Source: Prevotellaceae bacterium | GTDB taxonomy: Bacteria; Bacteroidota; Bacteroidia; Bacteroidales; UBA932 | Assembly: GCA_031290755.1 (NCBI GenBank) | Contig: JAITMY010000108.1 | Span: forward strand, 1-5,773 | DNA: 5,773 nt | Reading direction: 5' to 3' | Program-made: the position numbers and the translations under genes | Shown: positions 1-5,196 of the stretch, piece by piece | Layout: each line of letters begins with the position of its first letter | Numbering within the stretch: the stretch's first letter is position 1 | Notes under the pieces: generated by a model | Seen by the model: the letters and a program-made list of their open reading frames with translations, nothing else | The model's database searches: none | Told to the model about the DNA's origin: nothing

Positions 1-140
1 CTAACGCCAATGAGGTGTTGCTCGGCGCTATTCCGCTTGAGGCAATGGATTTAACGATTAACCCTCGCACGCTAAACGTGGTGGGCGCTCACGGCGACCA
101 AGCAATGCACACCGTCAAAGGCGGCGTAAAAAAATGTTAG
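1..140 (+). CDS. C-terminal fragment of a probable clan AA (retropepsin-like) aspartic protease
   Basis: Only the last 45 codons are inside the window, read in the frame whose first complete codon begins at base 3, with TAG at 138-140. The visible tail reads NEVLLGAIPLEAMDL, then a short INPRTLNVVGAHGD-like end and a basic VKGGVKKC terminus. The 'LLGAIPLEAMDL.INP' pattern resembles the last strand of clan AA single-domain aspartic proteases, where a 'lLG.ipLe.mDl.idp' segment follows the catalytic domain. The catalytic DTGA motif would lie upstream, outside the window, so activity cannot be judged. The stop is 6 bases before the plug gene's ATG, so the two may be cotranscribed. The assignment rests on a short tail and my memory of the family; another small beta-rich protein is possible. 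Confidence 0.62.
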   Translation, partial: NANEVLLGAIPLEAMDLTINPRTLNVVGAHGDQAMHTVKGGVKKC

Positions 141-146
141 GTGGCC

Positions 147-1442
147 ATGAACAAAAACATCTTCCGCTGGCTGCTCCTGCTTACTGTGGCGGCGCCGTGC
201 CCTGCCGCAGGGCAGCTGCGCAAGGGGGCAGATGGGTGCTTTGACAAGAGCATCAAAACCATTCAGCTGCGCAAGCTCGGCAGCGAAATGACCGACCCCG
301 TAATTGCGCTCCACTCCAGCGAAAAGTTGCTGCTCTCGTTTGACGACCTCTCCGGCAGCGGACGCTTCCTCGCCTACAAAATTGTGCTCTGTGATGCGGA
401 CTGGCGCGAGGCTGACCTCTTCCCCTCCGACTACATTGAGGGCTTCGCCAGCGACAATATCAGCGGCTACGAGCAGTCGTTCAACACGCTGGTGGGCTAC
501 ACGCACTACGCGCTGGAGGTACCCAACGCTCAAATGCAGGTAAAACTTTCAGGCAGCTACCTCATAAAGGTTTACGACGGCGACAACATGGATGAGCCGC
601 TGCTTCAGCGCAGCTTTTCGGTGGTGGAGGACGCGGGCATCGGTGCGCAGGTGAAGGTGCGCACGCTGCCGCTGGCCGGCAACGACGAGTGCTCGCAGCA
701 GCTGGAGCTGCTGGTGGAGCACCCCCGCCAGCCCATCGACCAACCCTACAGCGAGCTGAAGGTGCGCGTGGAGCAAAACGGGTTCCGCTTTTTGCAGCTG
801 CCGTCTCCAGCGCCGATATTCATTCGCAGCAAGGCCATCGACTACACGCAGCCCGGCCAAAACTTATACCCCGGCGGCAGCGAATACCGCTACTTCGACA
901 TCTCTACCACCGAGTACAAAACGGCGCGGGTGCGCGAGGTAACGGTTGCCAACGACCAATACAACGTGCTGCTGGAGCCGGACGAAAGGTATCGGCAGTA
1001 CCTCTACAGCCAAGATTTAAACGGACGGTACGTAATTCGCAACGAGCGCTACCGCGACGAGAGCGACACCCAAAGCGACTACCTCAACGTGCTGCTGTCA
1101 CTGAAAATGGCGCAGCCGCTGCCGGGCACGGTGTACGTTTTTGGCGAGCTGTCGGGCTGGGAGCTGAGCAGCGAGCTGGCCATGCTCTACAGCGAACGCC
1201 GCCGGGCCTACGAGCTGTCGGTGCCCCTCAAGCAGGGCTACTACAGCTACAAGTACGTTTACGTGGACGAAACCGGCGCCCTCGACATGGGGGCGCTTGA
1301 CGCCTGCTCCAGCGAAACCGAAAATATCTACGGCGTGTACATATACTACCGCTCGCCTACCGACCGCCACGACAGGCTGGTGAGCGCAACGTGGGTGAGC
1401 ACCCAAAAGGAGCTGGCGGCCAAAAATTCCCCGCAGCGTTAA
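147..1442 (+). CDS. Type IX secretion system plug protein (former DUF5103 family)
   Basis: This 431-residue protein is close to the usual length of the family. It starts with a Sec signal peptide: MNKN, a hydrophobic stretch at about residues 5-17, and likely cleavage near AAG-Q at 21-23. The Cys at 18 sits in AAPC, which is not a good lipobox. The N-terminal domain (about 38-161) has family-typical stretches such as LSFDDLSG (63-70), ADWREADLFPSDYIEGF (84-100) and the SGSYLIKVYDGD strand (135-146). A conserved YPGGSEYRYFD segment is at 241-251. The C-terminal domain (about 322-415) carries VFGELSGWE (331-339) and ETENIYGVYIYYR (390-402). In Flavobacterium johnsoniae the homologous Plug closes the periplasmic side of the giant SprA translocon, which exports proteins with T9SS signals. 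ATG at 147 was chosen over an in-frame GTG at 141 because it gives a cleaner signal peptide. No other T9SS gene is visible nearby. Confidence 0.86.
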   Translation: MNKNIFRWLLLLTVAAPCPAAGQLRKGADGCFDKSIKTIQLRKLGSEMTDPVIALHSSEKLLLSFDDLSGSGRFLAYKIVLCDADWREADLFPSDYIEGFASDNISGYEQSFNTLVGYTHYALEVPNAQMQVKLSGSYLIKVYDGDNMDEPLLQRSFSVVEDAGIGAQVKVRTLPLAGNDECSQQLELLVEHPRQPIDQPYSELKVRVEQNGFRFLQLPSPAPIFIRSKAIDYTQPGQNLYPGGSEYRYFDISTTEYKTARVREVTVANDQYNVLLEPDERYRQYLYSQDLNGRYVIRNERYRDESDTQSDYLNVLLSLKMAQPLPGTVYVFGELSGWELSSELAMLYSERRRAYELSVPLKQGYYSYKYVYVDETGALDMGALDACSSETENIYGVYIYYRSPTDRHDRLVSATWVSTQKELAAKNSPQR

Positions 1443-1452
1443 CTTGCTGGCG

Positions 1453-1752
1453 CTAATACTTATGGCTTGGCGCGTGCCAAAAGCAGTACCGGTTATCCTT
1501 CTTCGCCTTGTAGGTGCACCGCTTTCCTTTTTTGTTGATGTGCATACAACGGTGACGAATTTTTTCAATGTCCTTGTAGTTGACATTATCTCTGCTTAGA
1601 TCGCCCCCCGGCGACAACTTGGCATTTTTATCCTGAGTCTTCAGGTTTTTCTCCGACTGCTTTTTTGCAGCGCGCATTTGGCGATGCTGCGGGCTACAGC
1701 CTGCCAGCAGCAGTAAGGCACAAGCGCCCACGCAGAGCACGTAGCGGCGCAT
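1453..1752 (-). CDS. Small lipoprotein with C-terminal Cys/His knuckle (C-x9-C-x10-C-x2-H)
   Basis: The 99-residue protein begins MRRYVLCVGACALLLLAGC. A basic start, a hydrophobic core and an LAGC lipobox (16-19) predict lipidation of Cys19, so it should be anchored in the envelope. The mature part is short, hydrophilic and very lysine/arginine-rich. Its last third has Cys69, Cys79, Cys90 and His93 with the pattern RC-x9-C-x10-YC-x2-H, including KKGKRC and NRYCFWH. This resembles the short 'RC...T..G..C.R....G..YC..H' motif seen in small Bacteroidota proteins (I believe DUF5763 or a relative), which suggests zinc binding; that is inference. An in-frame ATG at 1782 would add ten residues and overlap the end of purE. 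I prefer 1752 because it gives a compact signal peptide and lies 19 bases after the purE stop. It is probably cotranscribed with purE. Function unknown. Confidence 0.72.
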   Translation of the reverse strand: MRRYVLCVGACALLLLAGCSPQHRQMRAAKKQSEKNLKTQDKNAKLSPGGDLSRDNVNYKDIEKIRHRCMHINKKGKRCTYKAKKDNRYCFWHAPSHKY

Positions 1753-1771
1753 AGCAAGCCGCCTTTCAACG

Positions 1772-2281
1772 CTACTGTTCATAAGCAATCCCCTTTTTTT
1801 GCAGCGCCTCATTTGCGGCCACCACCTTAGCGGCCATGTCGGCCTTGAACTTCAGCACGCGCTGCTGCACTGCCGGATCGCCCGTGCCGATGATTTGCGC
1901 AGCAAGGATGGCGGCATTCTTGGCGCCGTTGAGCGCCACCGTTGCCACCGGAATGCCCGCGGGCATTTGCAAAATGGACAGGATAGAATCCCACCCGTCA
2001 ATGGAGTTAGACGATTTTACGGGCACCCCAATCACCGGCAAAGGGGTCAGCGCGGCCACAATGCCCGGTAGGTGGGCAGCGCCGCCTGCCGCGGCAATAA
2101 ACACCTTGACGCCCCGCGCGTGCGCATTCTTTGCCAGCTCGGCCACCAAGTCGGTGGTGCGGTGCGCCGACAGCGCGTTCACCTCAAACGGTATTTCATT
2201 TTCCTTTAAGAACTTAAAAGCATCTTCCAGCACGGGCAAATCGGAAGTGCTCCCCATAATAATGCTTACTTTAGCTGTCAT
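1772..2281 (-). CDS. purE: N5-carboxyaminoimidazole ribonucleotide mutase, class I PurE
   Basis: This 169-residue protein matches class I PurE in length and motifs. The N-terminal MTAKVSIIMGSTSDLP has the nucleotide-binding GSTSD loop (10-14). SAHRT (38-42) holds the catalytic histidine, His40. AAGGAAHLPG (64-73) and the PVKSSNSIDGWDS segment (87-99) form the rest of the active site. It converts N5-CAIR to CAIR in cytoplasmic de novo purine synthesis, normally with PurK, which is not in this window. The reading frame stays open far upstream, but ATG at 2281 is chosen because the family starts a few residues before the first beta strand. The gene is divergent from hpt. A small lipoprotein gene follows 19 bases after the TAG stop. 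The SAHRT class I signature makes AIR carboxylase of the class II type unlikely. Confidence 0.96.
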   Translation of the reverse strand: MTAKVSIIMGSTSDLPVLEDAFKFLKENEIPFEVNALSAHRTTDLVAELAKNAHARGVKVFIAAAGGAAHLPGIVAALTPLPVIGVPVKSSNSIDGWDSILSILQMPAGIPVATVALNGAKNAAILAAQIIGTGDPAVQQRVLKFKADMAAKVVAANEALQKKGIAYEQ

Positions 2282-2300
2282 GTCGAATGTTTGTGTCGAA
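2281..2300. repeat. Direct repeat TGTCGAA, two copies, beside the purE start
   Basis: TGTCGAA occurs at 2281-2287 and again at 2294-2300, a 13-base period with a 6-base spacer. The first copy begins on the purE start codon and the second lies between the TTTG at 2290-2293 and the -7 box of the hpt promoter candidate. The placement would suit a regulator site, but the same heptamer or its complement also occurs inside coding sequence (894-900, 2445-2451), so chance is a real alternative. Confidence 0.35.
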
Positions 2301-2316
2301 AAATATACTACTTTTG
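2290..2316 (+). promoter_or_regulatory. Candidate Bacteroidota-type promoter for hpt
   Basis: TACTTTTG at 2309-2316 is a perfect match to the Bacteroidota -7 element TAnnTTTG. A TTTG at 2290-2293 could be the -33 element, but the 15-base spacing is shorter than the usual 19-21. The inferred start of transcription is near 2321, giving an hpt leader of about 105 bases. A nearer promoter for hpt cannot be excluded, though I saw no other full -7 match on this strand in the spacer. Confidence 0.5.
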
Positions 2317-2332
2317 CACTCAAATCTTGGTA

Positions 2333-2364
2333 CAAACTTATACTTTTTTTTTCAAATTGCCTAA
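2333..2364 (-). promoter_or_regulatory. Candidate Bacteroidota-type promoter for purE
   Basis: On the minus strand, TAAGTTTG (2340 down to 2333) matches TAnnTTTG exactly. Upstream at a 20-base spacing is TTAG (2364 to 2361), one mismatch from the -33 TTTG; a perfect TTTG at 2356-2353 is only 12 bases away. The A9 run at 2352-2344 lies between the elements. Transcription would start near 2327, leaving a purE leader of about 45 bases, and would probably include the downstream lipoprotein gene. Confidence 0.5.
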
Positions 2365-2426
2365 CGGAAAGTTTTGTTATGCTCCGAAACGGCCTAATTT
2401 TTTTAATGCAAAAACAGAACAAGGAG

Positions 2427-2966
2427 ATGAAGCAGGTGAAGCTGTTCGACAAAGAATTTCGGATAAGCATTTCTGAACAGGAGATAGACAGGGCGGTTCA
2501 AGCCTTGGCCGACAAGCTCAACGCCGACTACGAAGGGTGCGCCTGCGCACCCCTGTTTTTGTCGGTGCTCAACGGGTCGTTTATGTTTGCCGCCAACCTG
2601 ATTAAGCGCGTTACGTTTCCGTGCGAAATTTCGTTTGTGAAGCTGGCGTCGTACCACGGCGAGCGCAGCAGCGGCAAGGTTACGGAGCTTATCGGCATCA
2701 GCGATGCGCTGGTGGGGCGCGATATTATCATCGTCGAAGATATTGTGGACACCGGCAACACCTACGAGGCGCTTATGGCCACGCTCATGCGGCACCAGCC
2801 GCGCTCGGTGAAAATGGCCACCATGCTGCTCAAGCCCGCCGTGTATAAAAAAACGCTGCCGCTGGACTACGTCGCTCTGGAAATCCCAAACGATTTCATC
2901 GTGGGCTACGGGCTGGACTACAACGGGCTGGGGCGCAACCTGCCCAACATTTACACCGTGATTTAA
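2427..2966 (+). CDS. hpt: Hypoxanthine(-guanine) phosphoribosyltransferase
   Basis: This 179-residue cytoplasmic enzyme transfers phosphoribose from PRPP to hypoxanthine and/or guanine in purine salvage. The type I phosphoribosyltransferase PRPP motif is clear: IIVEDIVDTGNT (101-112), with the acidic pair Glu104/Asp105. Other family features are the VLNGSFMFAANL stretch (48-59), the mobile-loop SYHGERSSGK (75-84), LLKP (134-137) with the base-contacting lysine Lys136, and the near-C-terminal PNDFIVGYGLDY (154-165), typical of Hpt rather than of xanthine or adenine transferases. The start could also be the ATG at 2406, adding MQKQNKE. I chose 2427 because MKQVKLFDKEF aligns with the usual family N-terminus. 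The frame is open well upstream but antisense to purE, so that part is not coding. It is probably the first gene of the adk-obg run; adk follows after 46 bases. Confidence 0.93.
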   Translation: MKQVKLFDKEFRISISEQEIDRAVQALADKLNADYEGCACAPLFLSVLNGSFMFAANLIKRVTFPCEISFVKLASYHGERSSGKVTELIGISDALVGRDIIIVEDIVDTGNTYEALMATLMRHQPRSVKMATMLLKPAVYKKTLPLDYVALEIPNDFIVGYGLDYNGLGRNLPNIYTVI

Positions 2967-3012
2967 GTGATTTTAGTTTAGTAAGCTGCCGATAAATTTT
3001 TCACATTTTCCC

Positions 3013-3591
3013 ATGTTAAACATTGTTTTATTTGGTGCGCCGGGGGCGGGCAAGGGCACGCAAGCCGACAAGTTAGTAGAAAAATACGACCTCGTTCACC
3101 TCTCCACCGGCGACATGCTGCGCAGCGAAGTGGCCCGCCAGTCGGCCCGCAGCGCAGCCATCAAGCAGCTGATAGATAAGGGGCAGCTGGTGCCCGACAG
3201 CATGGTGGCCGAAATGGTGGCCGAAAAAATAGGCGAGCACCGGCACTCCAACGGCATCATCTTCGACGGATTTCCGCGCACCATACCGCAGGCCGAAATG
3301 CTCGACGCCATGCTGGCCGAGCAAGGCCTGCACGTGTGCGGCATGGTGGCGCTCAACGCGCCGGAGGATGAGCTGGTGCGCCGCCTGCTGGAGCGCGGCA
3401 AGTACTCTGGCCGCGACGACGACCGCGACGACGACGTTGTTCGCAGGCGCATCGCCGTGTACCACGAAAAAACCGCCCCCCTGATGGACTACTACAAGGC
3501 GCAGGCCAAGTACCTGCCCGTTGTGGGGGTGGGCGGCATCGACGAAATATTTGCCAACCTCTGTGCCGCCATCAAACACTGTAAACCATAG
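3013..3591 (+). CDS. adk: Adenylate kinase, short-lid form
   Basis: This 192-residue enzyme catalyses ATP + AMP = 2 ADP in the cytoplasm. The P-loop GAPGAGKGT is at 8-16, the AMP-binding STGDMLR at 31-37, the FDGFPRT signature at 84-90, and the lid/Arg region RGKYSGRDDDRDDD followed by a run of arginines at 128-146. The lid is the short type without the four zinc-binding cysteines, which accounts for about 190 rather than about 215 residues and is common in Bacteroidota. The conserved HEKTAPLMDYY follows at 151-161. The start is firm: MLNIVLFGAPGAGKG is the family N-terminus, preceded by an AT-rich leader. hpt lies 46 bases upstream. obg begins 4 bases after the TAG stop, so translational coupling is likely. 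The lid contains a perfect 12-base tandem repeat (3412-3435) that does not change its normal length. Confidence 0.97.
   Translation: MLNIVLFGAPGAGKGTQADKLVEKYDLVHLSTGDMLRSEVARQSARSAAIKQLIDKGQLVPDSMVAEMVAEKIGEHRHSNGIIFDGFPRTIPQAEMLDAMLAEQGLHVCGMVALNAPEDELVRRLLERGKYSGRDDDRDDDVVRRRIAVYHEKTAPLMDYYKAQAKYLPVVGVGGIDEIFANLCAAIKHCKP
3412..3435. repeat. Perfect 12-base tandem duplication in the Adk lid
   Basis: CGCGACGACGAC occurs twice back to back (3412-3423, 3424-3435) and encodes Arg-Asp-Asp-Asp twice. The segment length matches ordinary short-lid adenylate kinases (SGR-x-DD then about nine residues to the conserved Arg), so it looks like convergence on GC-rich Asp/Arg codons rather than a recent insertion. 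Confidence 0.75.
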
Positions 3592-3595
3592 CGCC

Positions 3596-4597
3596 GTGCC
3601 AAGCTCCGACTTTGTTGACTACGTAAAAATATTCTGCCGCTCGGGCAACGGCGGCGCAGGCGCCATGCACCTGCACCGCGAAAAGTTTGTGGACAAGGGC
3701 GGCCCCGACGGCGGCAACGGCGGGCGGGGAGGCCACATCATCCTGCGCGGCAACACGCAGCACTGGACGCTCATCCAACTCAAGTTTCGCAAGCATATCC
3801 ACGCAGACGACGGCGACAGGGGAGGCAGCACGCTGTGCACCGGCGCCGACGGGAAGGACATCGTGCTCGACGTGCCGCTGGGCACCGTAGCGCGTAACGC
3901 CGAAACCGGCGAGCCGCTGTTTGAGGTTACCGAGCACGGCCAAGAGCACATCATCGTGCAGGGCGGGCGCGGCGGCATGGGGAACGCATTTTTCAAAAGC
4001 GCCACCAACCAAACCCCCCGCTACGCGCAGCCCGGAGAACCCTGCGTGGAAGGCTGGTTTGTGCTGGAGCTGAAGCTCCTCGCCGACGTGGGGCTGGTGG
4101 GCTTCCCCAACGCCGGAAAATCAACCCTGCTCTCGGTGGTGAGCGCCGCCAAGCCTAAGATTGCCGACTACCCCTTCACCACCCTCGAACCCAACTTGGG
4201 CATCGTGAAGTACCGCGACTACAAATCGTTTGTGATGGCCGACATCCCCGGCATCATTGAGGGCGCGAGCGAAGGCAAGGGCTTGGGTATCCGGTTTCTG
4301 CGGCACATAGAGCGCAACTCCATTTTGCTGTTCATGGTGCCCGCAGACAGCAACGACATCAAGGCCGAGTACAAAATTTTGCTGCGCGAGCTGCAACAGT
4401 ACAACCCCGAAATGCTGGACAAAAAGCGGGTGCTGGCCATTTCAAAAAGCGACATGCTGGACGAGGAGCTGACCCGCGCCGTAAAGAAAACGCTCCCCAG
4501 AGGCGTGCCCCACCTGTTTATTTCCTCGCTCACGCAAAGCGGGCTGGGGGAGCTGAAGGACTTGCTTTGGAAAACGCTAAACGCTGAAACGCTATGA
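3596..4597 (+). CDS. obg: GTPase Obg (ObgE/CgtA), ribosome-associated
   Basis: This 333-residue protein has the two core Obg domains. The glycine-rich Obg fold (about 5-160) shows GNGGAGAMHLHREKF, GGPDGGNGGRGGH (35-47) and GGRGGMGN (123-130). The G domain has G1 GFPNAGKST (169-177), G2 DYPFTT (191-196), G3 DIPG (216-219), G4 SKSD (283-286) and G5 ISS (309-311). Obg binds the large ribosomal subunit and links its assembly to growth and stress state. There is no extended C-terminal OCT domain, as in many Bacteroidota. G4 has Ser in place of the textbook Asn. I use a GTG start at 3596: it gives (M)PSSDFVDYVKIF, matching the family N-terminus, 4 bases after adk. The open frame reaches 3521, but that part overlaps adk and is not Obg-like. 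The stop overlaps the PAP2 gene's start by 4 bases (ATGA). Confidence 0.96.
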   Translation: MPSSDFVDYVKIFCRSGNGGAGAMHLHREKFVDKGGPDGGNGGRGGHIILRGNTQHWTLIQLKFRKHIHADDGDRGGSTLCTGADGKDIVLDVPLGTVARNAETGEPLFEVTEHGQEHIIVQGGRGGMGNAFFKSATNQTPRYAQPGEPCVEGWFVLELKLLADVGLVGFPNAGKSTLLSVVSAAKPKIADYPFTTLEPNLGIVKYRDYKSFVMADIPGIIEGASEGKGLGIRFLRHIERNSILLFMVPADSNDIKAEYKILLRELQQYNPEMLDKKRVLAISKSDMLDEELTRAVKKTLPRGVPHLFISSLTQSGLGELKDLLWKTLNAETL

Positions 4598-5187
4598 ATT
4601 TTCCTGCTTGGGATACCGACCTGCTCTTGTTTTTGAACGGGATGCACAGCCGCTTTTTTGATGTGGTGATGTGGCACGCCACCGCCGCCGCCACGTGGAC
4701 TCCGCTCTTCCTGCTCATCCTGTTTTTCGTGTACCGCAAGCTGGGGTGGCGCAACCTGCTGCTCGTGCTGGCAGGCTTTGCGCTGTGCGTGCTGCTCGCC
4801 GACCGCATTTCGAGCGGCTTCGTCAAGCCGCTATTCTGCCGCCTTCGCCCCTCGCACGCGCTGGGCGAAGCGGTGCACGTGGTGCGCGAATACCGCGGAG
4901 GGCGCTACGGCTTTGTGTCCTCCCACGCGGCAAACTGGTTTGCCATCGCGGTGTTTGCGCTGCACGTGGTGCGCAGCAAGCCCTTCACCATTTTCATCCT
5001 GCTCTGCGCGGCGTTCGTGGCCTACACCCGCATCTACTTGGGGGTGCACTACCCGCTCGACATCCTCTGCGGCGGGCTGCTCGGCGCAGCCATCGGGTGG
5101 GTGGTGGCGCTGCTGTACCGCCTCGCCACGGCCTGCCTGTCCAAGCGCTACCCAAAAGTTAAGCCGCTATCACCCCCTAAAGCGTAG
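4594..5187 (+). CDS. PAP2-family membrane phosphatase
   Basis: This 197-residue inner-membrane protein has about five hydrophobic segments (roughly 34-47, 54-70, 112-127, 131-145, 156-176). All three PAP2 acid phosphatase motifs are present in order: K-x6-RP at 78-86 (Lys78, Arg85), the histidine motif as SSH at 109-111 within YGFVSSHAAN (usual PSGH), and R-x5-H-x3-D at 146-156 (Arg146, His152, Asp156, with Thr rather than Ser before the Arg). The catalytic residues are therefore intact. Likely substrates are lipid phosphates or diphosphates such as undecaprenyl diphosphate, phosphatidylglycerol phosphate or lipid A; the sequence does not decide which. The position between obg and an LD-carboxypeptidase gene favours a role in recycling the peptidoglycan lipid carrier, but that is inference. 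The start overlaps the obg stop in ATGA, so translation is probably coupled. Confidence 0.9.
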   Translation: MNFPAWDTDLLLFLNGMHSRFFDVVMWHATAAATWTPLFLLILFFVYRKLGWRNLLLVLAGFALCVLLADRISSGFVKPLFCRLRPSHALGEAVHVVREYRGGRYGFVSSHAANWFAIAVFALHVVRSKPFTIFILLCAAFVAYTRIYLGVHYPLDILCGGLLGAAIGWVVALLYRLATACLSKRYPKVKPLSPPKA

Positions 5188-5196
5188 GCGCTCGCA

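Noticed and set aside
689..1300. Alternative long open frames inside the plug, Adk, Obg and PAP2 genes on either strand
   Set aside because: Their translations are Arg/Ala/His-rich with no recognisable motif, as expected from shifted frames of GC-rich genes that have clear family matches in the true frame.
1436..1455. Weak inverted repeat (CAGC...GCTG) at the plug/lipoprotein junction as a bidirectional terminator
   Set aside because: Only a 4-base stem without a T run on either side.
1793..1801. In-frame A AAA AAG slippery heptamer near the 3' end of purE (minus strand)
   Set aside because: A -1 shift there meets a TGA after a few codons, only slightly changing the PurE tail. It does not lead into the lipoprotein frame, and I see no stimulatory stem. 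A chance A7 run is the simpler reading.
2371..2404. Possible hairpin (GTTTTG / CGAAAC, 8-base loop) followed by T7 in the hpt leader, as attenuator or riboswitch
   Set aside because: The stem is short with a G-U pair, the T run is separated by 7 bases, and no purine riboswitch core is recognisable.
1836..2426. Long plus-strand open frame continuous with hpt, running antisense across purE
   Set aside because: The part before 2406 translates to residues unlike Hpt and lies exactly opposite well-conserved PurE codons. It is open because of GC-rich codon structure, not because it codes.
2958..2973. GTGATTT repeated with a 9-base period over the hpt stop
   Set aside because: Two short AT-rich copies, one inside the coding end. 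No structure or known site suggested.
2967..3012. Separate promoter or terminator between hpt and adk
   Set aside because: TAAATTTT at 2993-3000 misses the final G of the -7 box and has no TTG at suitable distance. No stable hairpin is present. Read-through from hpt is at least as likely.
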